NCBI RefSeq assembly: GCF_000717055.1 | Contig: NZ_JNXI01000009.1 | Coordinates: forward strand, 1 to 64,000 | DNA length: 64,000 bases | Source of the DNA: Streptomyces iakyrus | Lineage (GTDB): Bacteria; Actinomycetota; Actinomycetes; Streptomycetales; Streptomycetaceae | Direction of reading: 5' to 3' | Shown: piece by piece, positions 1-7,987 of the stretch | How the letters are laid out: every line of letters starts with the position of its first letter | Numbering within the stretch: position 1 is the first letter of the stretch | Position numbers and translations under genes: made by a program | The notes under the pieces: model-generated | Seen by the model: the letters and a program-made list of their open reading frames with translations, nothing else | What the model was told of the DNA's origin: nothing | Database searches by the model: none

Positions 1-91
1 TTCGCAATCCACACCGAACCCAGAGGCCCTCGCCTCGTTCAAGGACCACTCAAGGCGTGTCGCCTGTCACCAACGTCCCGGGACAGCACAC

Positions 92-259
92 CTAGGCCGC
101 TTCGCGGTGCTCGGAGACCCGTGCCGTGAACTCCGGGCCGGGAGCACGCGGGGGCGTGGAGATCAGCGCCGCCGCCTCACCGGCCGCCAGCAGGTCGCGC
201 ATGGACACGCCGGCGACCGCGAACCGCTGCGGCTGCCCCTTGCTCTCTGTAGCCGACAT
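92..259 (-). CDS. small conserved-looking hypothetical protein (55 aa)
   Basis: The product is 55 residues and soluble, with no signal peptide or membrane segment. I do not recognise a family. The middle (FAVAGVSMRDLLAAGEAAA) looks like a short amphipathic helix and is followed by a Pro/Arg-rich tail. The start at 259 is chosen over the upstream in-frame codon at 301 because GGGAGGCG sits about 5 nt before it. It lies downstream of tsaE on the same strand, but about 180 nt away and behind its own palindromic site (291-306), so it probably has its own promoter. That site resembles a metal-regulator box, so iron or manganese control is possible; this is inference. Confidence 0.55.
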   Translation of the reverse strand: MSATESKGQPQRFAVAGVSMRDLLAAGEAAALISTPPRAPGPEFTARVSEHREAA

Positions 260-290
260 GGACGCCTCCCGAAGGGCCGGGGCCGACGAA

Positions 291-306
291 GTTAGGTACA
301 CCTAAC
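291..306. promoter_or_regulatory. perfect palindrome, DtxR/IdeR-like half-sites
   Basis: The sequence GTTAGGT-AC-ACCTAAC is a perfect 7-bp inverted repeat with a 2-bp spacer. It lies about 30 nt upstream of the small gene starting at 259. The half-sites TTAGGT/ACCTAA match those of actinobacterial DtxR-family (DmdR/IdeR) iron boxes. The usual box is a 19-mer with wider spacing between those half-sites, so this is either a diverged box or the operator of another regulator. Confidence 0.5.
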
Positions 307-439
307 TACGGACTGGATACCATGTGACCACGTGCGGGACACCGAACGCAACATCTTGCCGACGTCTTGTCGGAACGTTCATCGAATGACCGCACACCAG
401 GACCCCGGGACACCCGGACACACGCGGATTCACGCGGAT

Positions 440-958
440 TCACGCAGCAAGGACGCTCAGGTCCGCCGTGGCCCAGCGTTCCCCCACACCGGTGAGGGTC
501 ATCTGCCGGACCTCGTCGGTCGTGTCGCCCACCGCCCGGTGGATCACGACCTGGAGCCGGTCCTCCGTCAGCTCCTCGACCTTGCCCTCGCCCCACTCCA
601 CGACGACCACGGAGTCGGGCAGCGAGACGTCGAGGTCGAGGTCCTCCATCTCGTCGAGGCCGCCGGAGAGCCGGTAGGCGTCGACGTGGACGAGCGGCGG
701 CCCGTCGCCCAGTGAGGGGTGCACCCGGGCGATCACGAACGTCGGCGAGGTGACGGCCCCGCGCACGCCGAGCCCCTCGCCCAGCCCACGGGTCAGCGTC
801 GTCTTGCCCGCGCCGAGCTCTCCGCTGAGCATCACCAGATCACCCGCGCGCAGCAGTTTCGCGAGCCGGCGGCCCAGCTCCCGCATCTGCTCGGGGGACG
901 TGACGACGATCTGGACGGATCCGGGCTCAGCCGGGCTGTGCGGTGCTGGTGCTTCCAT
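440..958 (-). CDS. tsaE: TsaE, ATPase for tRNA t6A37 modification
   Basis: The product is 172 residues and belongs to the TsaE/YjeE P-loop ATPase family. TsaE works with TsaB and TsaD to add threonylcarbamoyl to A37 of ANN-decoding tRNAs. The Walker A motif GELGAGKTT is at about residues 46-54. It is followed by the family's SPTF segment, a VDAYRL element and the VEWGEG motif. An N-terminal extension of about 20 residues precedes the domain, as is usual in Streptomyces. The start codon overlaps the 3' end of the upstream hydrolase gene by 32 nt, so the two are probably co-translated. A 10-bp tandem repeat (CACGCGGATT, two and a half copies) overlaps the stop codon. Confidence 0.95.
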   Translation of the reverse strand: MEAPAPHSPAEPGSVQIVVTSPEQMRELGRRLAKLLRAGDLVMLSGELGAGKTTLTRGLGEGLGVRGAVTSPTFVIARVHPSLGDGPPLVHVDAYRLSGGLDEMEDLDLDVSLPDSVVVVEWGEGKVEELTEDRLQVVIHRAVGDTTDEVRQMTLTGVGERWATADLSVLAA

Positions 959-2186
959 AGCCCTTCACGGTAGCCCCTGCGGGCACGGCACCCGTGCGGG
1001 TGAGCAGGTCGGCGAGGCGGTCGGTGACCACTTCCGGGTGTTCCAGCATCACCAGATGCCCGGCGTCCGGCACCAGCACCAGCTCGGCGTCGGGGAGCAG
1101 ATCGGCGATGGCCTCGCTGTGCTCACTGGGCGTGACCAGGTCCTGCACGCCGGCCAGGACGAGCACGGGCAGGTCCGCGAAGTGGGCGAGCGCCTCGGTC
1201 TTGTCGTGGTCGTTGAACGCCGGGTAGTACTCGGCGACCACGTCGATCGGCGTGCTCTCGATCATCCGCTCGGCGAACCGGGCGACGGCCGGGTCGACGT
1301 CCCGGGACGCGAACGAGTACCGCTTGATGATCCCGGCGAACAGGTCCGCGGTCGCCCGCCGCCCCTTCTCCACCAGCTCGGCCCGCTGCCCCAGCGCCTT
1401 CAGCACCCCGGGCAGCACCCGCCGCACCGCGTTGACCCCGGCGACGGGCAGGCCGTAGTTGACCTCGCCGAGCCGCCCCGACGACGTCCCCACGAAGGCG
1501 ACCCCGACGACCCGCTCCCGGATCAGCTCGGGGTACTGGTCGGCCAGCGCCATCACCGTCATGCCGCCCATGGAGTGCCCGACGAGCACGAGCGGCCCCT
1601 TGGGGGCGGCCGCGTCTATGACGGCCTTCAGGTCCCGGCCCAGCTGCTCGATCGTGACCGGCTCGTCGTCCCGGTGCTGGGCCACGCCTCGCCCGGACCG
1701 GCCGTGGCTGCGCTGGTCCCAGTGCACGGTCCGCACGACGCCCCGCAGGGCGGCCCGCTGGAAGTGCCAGGAGTCCTGGCTGAGGCAGTAGCCGTGGCTG
1801 AACACGACGGTGACAGGGGCCGGTGACTTGCGGCCGAAGAGCCGTCGTCGGCGGGGGCCGATGGCGGCGGGAGCGGCCTCCTCGTCGAGGTCGTCGACCT
1901 CGTAGTACAGCTCCGTGCCGTCGTCGGCGAACGCCTTGCCGGGCATGCCGCGCAGCGAGCCGTACGGCCCCGCGGAGTCCAGGGCGAGCCGCGCCTTCTG
2001 CCGCATGCCGCGGCCGACCGTCATCCGCTCCAGGGCGACACCGGCGGCCGCTCCCGCGGCCACCACGCCTATCGCCACGCCGGCGATGCCGGTCGCCCGG
2101 CGCCAGCCCCCCGCGGCCCCCGCGGCGGAGACCGCGACGGCCGCGGAGGCGACGTCCGCGACGACCTCCGCACTGCTCTCGCTCAC
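927..2186 (-). CDS. alpha/beta hydrolase with N-terminal membrane anchor
   Basis: The product is 419 residues. An Ala/Gly/Val-rich stretch at about 30-52 is probably a membrane anchor. The hydrolase fold starts near residue 125. The nucleophile elbow is GHSMGG (Ser205), and likely partners are Asp349 (GVQDLVTP) and His377 (DAGHLV). An HG motif at about 131-132 could form the oxyanion region. The substrate cannot be read from the sequence; the fold is typical of lipases, esterases and peptidases. It starts with GTG preceded by AGAGGAGCGG. It lies between alr and tsaE and overlaps tsaE by 32 nt, an arrangement I recall as conserved in Streptomyces. Confidence 0.88.
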   Translation of the reverse strand: MSESSAEVVADVASAAVAVSAAGAAGGWRRATGIAGVAIGVVAAGAAAGVALERMTVGRGMRQKARLALDSAGPYGSLRGMPGKAFADDGTELYYEVDDLDEEAAPAAIGPRRRRLFGRKSPAPVTVVFSHGYCLSQDSWHFQRAALRGVVRTVHWDQRSHGRSGRGVAQHRDDEPVTIEQLGRDLKAVIDAAAPKGPLVLVGHSMGGMTVMALADQYPELIRERVVGVAFVGTSSGRLGEVNYGLPVAGVNAVRRVLPGVLKALGQRAELVEKGRRATADLFAGIIKRYSFASRDVDPAVARFAERMIESTPIDVVAEYYPAFNDHDKTEALAHFADLPVLVLAGVQDLVTPSEHSEAIADLLPDAELVLVPDAGHLVMLEHPEVVTDRLADLLTRTGAVPAGATVKGYGSTSTAQPG

Positions 2187-2309
2187 GTACCGCTCCTCTT
2201 CGCCGGGTGCCGGTCGGGTGGCTCAGCCGGTCGAGTGAACCGGTGGGCCGATGGTGCTGCTGTTGCCAGGGTGCCTGGTGCTCCTCGCGTGACGGGTTCC
2301 CCGTGCGAG

Positions 2310-3476
2310 TTACCCGTCCCGTTCCTCATTCACATAGACGCGAGGAACACGCGTTCCGATCCGGGTCACGATCTCGTAGGCGATGGTTCCGGCCGCCTGG
2401 GCCCAGTCCTCCGCCGTGGGCTCTCCGCGGTCCCCGGGCCCGAACAGGACCGCTTCGGCCCCGGCCGCGGGCTCGTCGCCCCCCAGATCCACCACGAACT
2501 GGTCCATGGCGACCAGCCCGGCGATCGTGCGCCACTTCCCCTCGACCAGGACCGGCCCGGCCGAGGAGGCGTGCCGCGGGATGCCGTCGGCGTAGCCCAG
2601 CGGCACCAGGCCGAGGGTGGTCGCGCCGGGCGTCACGTACCGGTGGCCGTAGCTGACGCCGTGCCCGCCCGGCACGCGCTTGACCAGGGCCAGCGAGCCG
2701 GACAGCGTCATCACCGGGCGCAGCCCGAAGTCGGCCGGGGTGCCCAGCTCGGGGCTGGGCGAGATGCCGTAGGTGGCGATGCCGGTGCGGACCAGGTCGA
2801 AGTGGCTCTCGGGGAGCGTGAGGGTGGCCGGCGAGTTGGCGATGTGCCGGACCTCGGGCCGCACGCCCTGCTTCTCGGCGTACGCGACCATCTCCCGGAA
2901 CACGCCGAGCTGGCCGGCGATGGAAGGGTGCCCGGGCTCGTCGGCGCAGGCGAAGTGCGACCACAGCCCCGTCACGCGCAGCAGCCCCTCGGCCTCGGCC
3001 CGCAGCGCCTCGCGGACCAGCTCGGCCCAGTCCTCGCCGGGCTGGCAGCCGCCCCGCCCGAGGCCGGTGTCGGCCTTGAGCTGCACGCGGGCGGGCCGGT
3101 CGGCTTCCCTGGCCGCCCCGACGACCTCCGCCAGGGCCCACATCCCGCTGACGGACACGTCCAGGTCCGCCTCGATCGCCTCGCGCCAGGGCCCGCCGGG
3201 CGTCCACAGCCAGCACATGATGCGGCCCGGCAGCCCGGCAGCCCGCAGGGCCAGGGCCTCCTCGGGCGTGGCCGTGCCCAGCCAGCTCGCCCCCGCGGCG
3301 ACGGCCGCGCGGGCACACGGCACAGCCCCGTGGCCGTACGCCTCGGACTTGACCACGGCCATCACGGCCGCGCCCGGCGCATGGGCGCGCAGGGCCCGCA
3401 CATTGGCCCGCAGGGCGGCCAGGTCGATCTCGGCACGGGCCCGCAGGGGCGCGGCCGGGGCTGTTCTCTCGCTCAT
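2310..3476 (-). CDS. alr: alanine racemase
   Basis: The product is 388 residues and PLP-dependent. It interconverts L- and D-alanine to supply D-Ala for peptidoglycan. The PLP lysine is Lys43 in VVKSEAYGHG. The second catalytic base is Tyr276 in VSYGHRY. The TIM-barrel N-domain and C-terminal beta domain are full length. The start at 3476 (MSERT) is chosen because the region upstream of it (to 3539) does not resemble the family; its ribosome-binding site is weak. It lies upstream of the hydrolase gene with a 123-nt gap and downstream of nnr, so it is a cell-wall gene within a housekeeping run. Confidence 0.96.
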   Translation of the reverse strand: MSERTAPAAPLRARAEIDLAALRANVRALRAHAPGAAVMAVVKSEAYGHGAVPCARAAVAAGASWLGTATPEEALALRAAGLPGRIMCWLWTPGGPWREAIEADLDVSVSGMWALAEVVGAAREADRPARVQLKADTGLGRGGCQPGEDWAELVREALRAEAEGLLRVTGLWSHFACADEPGHPSIAGQLGVFREMVAYAEKQGVRPEVRHIANSPATLTLPESHFDLVRTGIATYGISPSPELGTPADFGLRPVMTLSGSLALVKRVPGGHGVSYGHRYVTPGATTLGLVPLGYADGIPRHASSAGPVLVEGKWRTIAGLVAMDQFVVDLGGDEPAAGAEAVLFGPGDRGEPTAEDWAQAAGTIAYEIVTRIGTRVPRVYVNEERDG

Positions 3477-3489
3477 CGCGCCCAGTGTC

Positions 3490-3795
3490 TCAGAGGGCTC
3501 CGGCCGCAGGTCCGCTACGTCCCGGGCCGCCGCCCCCAACCGAGACGGCGCCGTCCTCCTCGGCGGACGGCGTGTACATCACGGGCGGCAGGGCCTGGTC
3601 GGGCGTGTCGAGCGACCAGGGCTGCGCGGGCTCACTCGAACGCACGAGCCACACCCACCAGCCCGTCCGGCGCGTGAGGACGAGGCCGTTCAGGCCGAAG
3701 CGGGGGTGCGGGGGCGGCAGCCCCCGGATCGGGACGGGAAGGGGCGGAGGGGGCGACCCACTCCCACAGCGCCGCCCCACCGACCCACACCGCAA
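3490..3795 (-). CDS. uncertain small hypothetical protein between nnr and alr
   Basis: This frame is open for up to 101 residues. Its central part (LTRRTGWWVWLVRSSEPAQP) is rich in Trp and has ordinary protein-like composition, whereas the first 30 residues are low-complexity Pro/Gly. The true start is unclear and may lie further in. It would end 13 nt before the alr start, consistent with being part of the same transcript. No family is recognised. The alternative is that it is a non-coding spacer whose GC bias happens to leave a frame open. Confidence 0.35.
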   Translation of the reverse strand: MRCGSVGRRCGSGSPPPPLPVPIRGLPPPHPRFGLNGLVLTRRTGWWVWLVRSSEPAQPWSLDTPDQALPPVMYTPSAEEDGAVSVGGGGPGRSGPAAGAL

Positions 3796-3836
3796 TCCCC
3801 CTCACCCCTCACCCCTCACGCCCCACCACTCACGCC

Positions 3837-5267
3837 TCACCCCACAACATTCCGCCAAGCCACCGGCACCGCATCGGCCACGTCATGCGCCCCCACCGGC
3901 GCCCCCTCCGCCGCCAGCCGTCCGGCCAGCCCATGCAGATAGGCCCCGGCACTCCCGGCATCCACCGCCGACAACCCCGCCGCCAGCAACGACCCGCCCA
4001 GCCCGGACAGCACGTCCCCGCTCCCGGCCGTGGCCAGCCACCCCGTCCCCGTCGGATTCACCCGCACCGCCCCACCCCCCGAGTCGGCCACCAACGTCGT
4101 GGACCCCTTCAGCAGCACGGTCGCCCCGTACCGCCGCGCCAGCTCCCGCACCGCCGCCAGCCGGCCGCCCTCGACCTCCCCCCGCTCCACACCCAGCAGC
4201 GCCGCCGCCTCCCCCGCATGGGGCGTCATCAGCGTCGGCGCCCGCCGCCCCCGCACGACCTCCGCATCCGCCAGCCGCAGCCCGTCCGCGTCGATCAGCA
4301 CCGGCACGTCCGCCGCCAGCACCTCAGCGACCGTCGCCGCGTCGTCCCCGGCCCCCGGCCCGACGACCCACGCCTGCACGCGGCCGGCCTGCTTCGGCCC
4401 CTGGTCCGACACGAGCGTCTCGGGAAACCGCGCGATGACGGCGTCCCCGGCCGGCCCGACGTACCGCACGGCCCCGGCCCCGCCCCGCAGCGCGCCCGAC
4501 ACGGCCAGCACAGCGGCCCCCGGATACCGCGCCGACCCGGCGGCGATGCCGACCACGCCCCGCCGGTACTTGTCGCTCTCCGCCCGCGGCACCGGCAGCA
4601 GCCGGGCCACGTCCTCGTGCTGCAACGCCTCCAGCTCCGGCTCGGCGGGCAGCTCCAGCCCGATGTCGACCAGCCGGACCGACCCCGCGTACTCCCGGGC
4701 GGGATCGATCAGGAGCCCCGGCTTGTGCGTCCCGAACGTCACGGTCAGGTCGGCCTGTACGGCGGCCCCGTGCACCTCCCCGGTGTCGGCGTCGACACCG
4801 CTCGGCAGATCGACCGCGACGACGGCCCCCCGCGACCGCCCGGCGGCGGCGGCCAACGGCACGGCGTCCGGCCGCAGCCCGCCCTTCCCGCCGATGCCGA
4901 CGATCCCGTCGAGGACGAGGTCCGCGCCCTCCACGAGCGCCTCGCTCTCACCGGCCCGGGCGACCCGGCCCCCGGCCCGCCGCAACGCCGCGAGCCCCGC
5001 CGCGTGCGCCCGCTCCGGCGCGAGCAGCACCGCCGTGACCCCGGCCCCCCGTCGGGCCAGCCGGGCCCCGGCGTACAGGGCGTCACCTCCGTTGTCACCA
5101 CTGCCGACCAGCAGCACCACCCTGCTCCCGTACACCCGCCCCAGCAGGTCGGCGCAGGCCGCGGCGAGCCCGGCGGCGGCGCGTTGCATCAGCGCCCCCT
5201 CCGGCAGCCGCGCCATCAGCTCCCGTTCGGCGGTCCGGACCGTCTCCACGCTGTACGCAGTACGCAT
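3837..5267 (-). CDS. nnr: bifunctional NAD(P)HX epimerase / ADP-dependent dehydratase
   Basis: The product is 476 residues and fuses the two NAD(P)HX repair enzymes. The N-terminal half is the YjeF_N epimerase, with GSGDNGGD at about 55-62. The C-terminal half is the ribokinase-like carbohydrate-kinase domain (NnrD), with the TAGSGDVLSG nucleotide/catalytic loop at about 413-422 and a GPGAG segment upstream. Together they return hydrated NADH and NADPH to the usable form. The start at 5267 (MRTAY) is preferred; an earlier in-frame start at 5300 adds residues with no family similarity. The gene is divergent from the secreted protein gene at 5443. Confidence 0.94.
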   Translation of the reverse strand: MRTAYSVETVRTAERELMARLPEGALMQRAAAGLAAACADLLGRVYGSRVVLLVGSGDNGGDALYAGARLARRGAGVTAVLLAPERAHAAGLAALRRAGGRVARAGESEALVEGADLVLDGIVGIGGKGGLRPDAVPLAAAAGRSRGAVVAVDLPSGVDADTGEVHGAAVQADLTVTFGTHKPGLLIDPAREYAGSVRLVDIGLELPAEPELEALQHEDVARLLPVPRAESDKYRRGVVGIAAGSARYPGAAVLAVSGALRGGAGAVRYVGPAGDAVIARFPETLVSDQGPKQAGRVQAWVVGPGAGDDAATVAEVLAADVPVLIDADGLRLADAEVVRGRRAPTLMTPHAGEAAALLGVERGEVEGGRLAAVRELARRYGATVLLKGSTTLVADSGGGAVRVNPTGTGWLATAGSGDVLSGLGGSLLAAGLSAVDAGSAGAYLHGLAGRLAAEGAPVGAHDVADAVPVAWRNVVG

Positions 5268-5355
5268 GCGGTCGAGTTTCCCGTACGACCGCGGGGCCAC
5301 TCCCCCTCACACGCACCTCCGGCATCTGCCCGCTCTGCGGACCGTGCCGCATCCA

Positions 5356-5408
5356 TTGACGCTGTGCCGCCCCTTTGCCAGACTCCCGGCCGCGCAGAAA
5401 GCGCTTGC
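5356..5408 (+). promoter_or_regulatory. promoter with LacI-family operator for the beta-helix gene
   Basis: A -35-like TTGACG (5356-5361) is followed after 17 nt by a weak -10 CAGACT (5379-5384). Just downstream is GAAAGCGCTTGC (5397-5408), a near-palindrome centred on AGCGCT. Palindromes of this form are the usual target of LacI-family sugar regulators in Streptomyces. Its place right after the expected transcription start fits a repressor block. This suggests induction of the downstream secreted protein by a sugar. Confidence 0.5.
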
Positions 5409-5442
5409 ACACACCCCCACGTCCGACGAAACCGAGGCCCCC

Positions 5443-6597
5443 ATGGGACGCAGAGCCGCATTACTGGCCGCCGCCGGCGCCACCGCCCTCCTCACCGCCG
5501 CCGGCACCCTGACCGCCCCCGCCACGGCCGCCCCCACGCGCGCACTGGCCTGCGGAGACGGCTCCTACCAGGCCGAGGCCGTGCAGAGCGGCGGCACCTG
5601 GACCGCCCGGCGCGGCGGCAGCACGGTCTACACCGGCACCGATCTGCGCGCGGCCGTCCAGGCCGCCGTCAACAGCCTCACCGCCGGGCGCACTTCGAAG
5701 GAACGGGTCGTGGTCCGCGGCTCGGGCTCGATGCCGGCGGGCTCCCGCATCTCCCTGCCGAGCTACACCGTCCTCGACGTCTGCGGCACGATCAATGTCA
5801 CCGGCAGCGGCTCGGGCGACCAGGCGCCGGTCTACTCGCGCGGCACCCGGGACGTAGAGGTCCAGAACCTCAAGCTCACCGGCACCCCGCTGTACGGCGT
5901 CTTCCTGCGCAACGTCCAGAACGTGGTGCTCGGCCAGATCGACATGCGCCTCTCCCGCGGCCTGGGCGTCCGCATCGACAACCGCGGCGACACCAGCCAG
6001 TGGACGCGCAACGTCCGCATCGACAACGTCTACGTCTCCGGCGCGTCCAGCCACGCGGTCGAGACCTACGGCGTGGACGGCCTCACCGTCGGCACGGTGA
6101 CGGCCCGTAACGTCGGTGAGTCGGGCCTGCTGCTCAACCAGACCGTCAACGCCAGGGTCACCAAGGTGGACGCGGAGAACGCCGGCACGGGCACCGGCTA
6201 CGCCGCCTTCCGCATGGCCAACCGCAACGGCCGGATCGGCAGCGGCTACCCCACCAACATCCGCGTCGGCGAGGTCGTCGCCCGGGGCGGCGGACGCGGC
6301 GTGTTCTGCGTCTCGGAGAGCGGCGGGGCCGTCATCGACAAGGTGACGCTCTCCAGCACGGGCAACAACTCGGTTCTGATTGAGAACTGTTACAACGTCA
6401 GCCTCGCGGCGCAGAGCGGCACGATCACGGGCGGCGGGGAACTGCGCCTGGCGGCCCGCTCGGAGTTCGCCAACAACAAGGACATCACCATCCAGAACCT
6501 GACGGTCACCAACTCGGCCATCAGGGAGAGCCCGTGCGGCGAGAACACGGAGTTCCGCAACATCACGCGGGTGAACACCAGTCAGTCGGTCTGCTGA
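5443..6597 (+). CDS. secreted right-handed parallel beta-helix protein
   Basis: The product is 384 residues. The first 30 or so form a Sec signal peptide (Arg-Arg start, Ala/Leu core, then APATAAP before the mature end). The rest is a run of short strands typical of a right-handed parallel beta-helix of the pectate lyase/polygalacturonase fold. Examples are VEVQNLKLTG, VRIDNVYVSG, LTVGTVTARN and ITIQNLTVTN. Several Cys residues may form disulfides outside the cell. The catalytic type is not clear; a polysaccharide lyase or glycoside hydrolase role is likely. The start is the ATG after GAGG, where the signal peptide begins. A LacI-type operator upstream supports a carbohydrate role. Confidence 0.85.
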   Translation: MGRRAALLAAAGATALLTAAGTLTAPATAAPTRALACGDGSYQAEAVQSGGTWTARRGGSTVYTGTDLRAAVQAAVNSLTAGRTSKERVVVRGSGSMPAGSRISLPSYTVLDVCGTINVTGSGSGDQAPVYSRGTRDVEVQNLKLTGTPLYGVFLRNVQNVVLGQIDMRLSRGLGVRIDNRGDTSQWTRNVRIDNVYVSGASSHAVETYGVDGLTVGTVTARNVGESGLLLNQTVNARVTKVDAENAGTGTGYAAFRMANRNGRIGSGYPTNIRVGEVVARGGGRGVFCVSESGGAVIDKVTLSSTGNNSVLIENCYNVSLAAQSGTITGGGELRLAARSEFANNKDITIQNLTVTNSAIRESPCGENTEFRNITRVNTSQSVC

Positions 6598-6604
6598 CCT
6601 GCTC

Positions 6605-6641
6605 CCGGAGCCCTTGCCATCCCACTCGGCGGGGGCTCCGG
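6605..6641 (+). terminator. terminator after the beta-helix gene
   Basis: CCGGAGCCC (6605-6613) pairs with GGGCTCCGG (6633-6641). The 9-bp stem starts 8 nt after the stop codon at 6597. There is no clear T-run, as is common in Streptomyces terminators. Confidence 0.6.
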
Positions 6642-6672
6642 GGCCCTTCACCCGGGCCGCCCCTTCACGGCG

Positions 6673-6705
6673 TATGATCGAGCCGTGTTTTGAACTCGTT
6701 CAAAA
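6673..6705 (+). promoter_or_regulatory. -10 element plus perfect TTTTGAAC/GTTCAAAA operator
   Basis: TATGAT at 6673-6678 is a good -10. TTTTGAAC-TC-GTTCAAAA (6688-6705) is a perfect 8-bp inverted repeat with a 2-bp spacer, covering the expected first transcribed bases. In such GC-rich DNA a perfect AT-rich palindrome here is very likely a repressor site, for example of the TetR type. It lies 16 nt upstream of the start codon at 6722. Confidence 0.6.
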
Positions 6706-6721
6706 AGGGGGTCGACGAGAC

Positions 6722-6994
6722 ATGACCAGCTCGACAGCATCCGGCGACAAGGACAGCCCCGCCACCGCCCTCGGCCCCACCGCCCTGGTCCTCGGTGTCT
6801 TCTCGGCCGTGGGCACCTGGGCGTTCCTGTTCCCGTGGACGGTCCTCGCCGGAGCGCTCGCGGTGACCTTCGGGGCGATGGGCCTCCATTACGCCCGCAG
6901 GGGGACGGGCCGGCTGTGGCCGGCGGCAGCCGGTACGGTCCTGGGCGCGATCGGCTTCATCGGCACCGTCACGCTGCTCTGGAGCGTGGCCTAG
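6722..6994 (+). CDS. small membrane protein (DUF4190-like)
   Basis: The product is 90 residues. A short charged N-terminus is followed by two or three hydrophobic helices, at about 17-35, 37-50 and 65-88. The helices are linked by a basic loop, HYARRGTGR. Small proteins of this shape (DUF4190-type) are common in actinobacteria, but the function is unknown. The start is ATG 6722; a GGGGG stretch about 10 nt upstream may serve as ribosome-binding site. The gene is convergent with acpS, and a perfect palindrome upstream implies control by a dedicated repressor. Confidence 0.75.
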   Translation: MTSSTASGDKDSPATALGPTALVLGVFSAVGTWAFLFPWTVLAGALAVTFGAMGLHYARRGTGRLWPAAAGTVLGAIGFIGTVTLLWSVA

Positions 6995-7018
6995 TCCGCG
7001 GACGCCCCTGGGGGCGCC

Positions 7019-7390
7019 TCACGCCTCGGCGATGACCACCGCCGAGGCGACGCCCGCGTCGTGACTCAGCGACACGTGCCAGGTCCGCACGCCGAGTTCG
7101 GCGGCACGCGCGGCGACCGTACCGGTCACCCGCAGCCGGGGCCGGCCGCTGTCCTCGACACACACCTCGGCGTCGGTCCAGAGCAGTCCGGGCGGAGCGC
7201 CGAGCGCCTTGGCCAGGGCCTCCTTGGCCGCGAACCGCGCGGCGAGCGAGGCGACCCCCCGCCGCTCCCCGCTGGGCAGCAGCAACTCCCGCTCCACGAA
7301 CAGCCGCCCGGCCAGCGCGGGCGTGCGCTCCAGTGAAGCCGCGAACCGCTCGATCTCGGCAACGTCGATGCCGACCCCGATGATGCTCAT
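7019..7390 (-). CDS. acpS: holo-[acyl-carrier-protein] synthase
   Basis: The product is 123 residues and transfers 4'-phosphopantetheine from CoA to the serine of acyl carrier proteins. The metal-binding Asp lies in [12 protein letters not shown] (residues 4-15) and the second acidic motif is [12 protein letters not shown]. The C-terminal [14 protein letters not shown] is the family's end motif. The start at 7390 (MSIIG) is chosen because AcpS proteins begin directly with this strand. It starts upstream of and divergent from the secreted SH3-like gene, and ends close to the small membrane protein gene. Confidence 0.95.
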   Translation of the reverse strand: MSIIGVGIDVAEIERFAASLERTPALAGRLFVERELLLPSGERRGVASLAARFAAKEALAKALGAPPGLLWTDAEVCVEDSGRPRLRVTGTVAARAAELGVRTWHVSLSHDAGVASAVVIAEA

Positions 7391-7543
7391 GGGCAGCACC
7401 CTACGGTGACGGGCGGGATCCGGCGGGAACGGCGTCCGATGCGCCGCCCGGGCACCCCCGTGATCCGCAACTTCACCCGCCTTCTATAGAGTTCGCGCTG
7501 ACCGCGATGAGCAAACGGCATCGCACGCAAACGGGAGGACATC

Positions 7544-7903
7544 ATGAAGTTCCAGTCGCTGGGGACCGCGGCCGCCGCCATGGCCCTCTTCGCCACGGCC
7601 CTCACCGGCACCGTCGCCACAGCCGGGACCGCCGCAGCGGCGACGAAGCCGGACTGCAGCAGCGCGCTGACCAACGTGAAGCCCAAGGCGACCGTCAACC
7701 TCCGCAGCCAGCCCAAGACGAGCTCCACGGCGCTCGGCACCTGGGGCAAGGGCAAGGCGGGCGGTGTCTGCTTCGGCGACCGCAAGCCCACCAAGGGCGG
7801 CACCTACACGGCCTGCGGCAAGACGAGCAACAAGTGGTACTTCGGCGGCCCCAACAGCACCAGCAAGGAAGGCTGGGTCCCGGCGACCTGCCTGCCCATC
7901 TGA
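7544..7903 (+). CDS. secreted SH3-like small protein
   Basis: The product is 119 residues. A signal peptide covers about 1-33 (MKFQSLGTAA..., then TAGTAAAA). The mature part has the bacterial SH3 pattern: ATVNLRSQPKTSSTALG early, then a KWYFGG segment and a closing GWVPATCL. Four Cys are present (DCSS, GVCF, TACGK, TCLP), probably two disulfides. Such domains bind peptidoglycan or act as small secreted ligands; the role here is unknown. A good Shine-Dalgarno sequence (GGGAGGA) precedes the ATG. Confidence 0.8.
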   Translation: MKFQSLGTAAAAMALFATALTGTVATAGTAAAATKPDCSSALTNVKPKATVNLRSQPKTSSTALGTWGKGKAGGVCFGDRKPTKGGTYTACGKTSNKWYFGGPNSTSKEGWVPATCLPI

Positions 7904-7931
7904 GCCGGGCACCTGACGGGCTGACCGGCTG

Positions 7932-7970
7932 GCGAGGGGCGAAGGGCATAAGGCCGTTCGCCCCTCTCGC
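7932..7970. terminator. bidirectional terminator between convergent genes
   Basis: The sequence GCGAGGGGCGAA (7932-7943) pairs with TTCGCCCCTCTCGC (7957-7970), with one bulge. It lies between the ends of the SH3-like gene (7903) and glmS (7988) and can serve both. Confidence 0.7.
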
Positions 7971-7987
7971 TCACTGCGGATGCCCGC

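Noticed and set aside
1..91. Left edge of the window
   Set aside because: No coding frame, hairpin or promoter that I can support; left unannotated.
421..446. Tandem CACGCGGATT units as a possible CRISPR-like array
   Set aside because: Only two and a half units of 10 bp with no spacers; it overlaps the tsaE stop codon.
3885..6110. 741-codon open frame on the plus strand across nnr and the beta-helix gene
   Set aside because: It is Pro/Arg/His-rich shadow coding opposite nnr and out of frame with the beta-helix gene. It has no domain and no suitable start.
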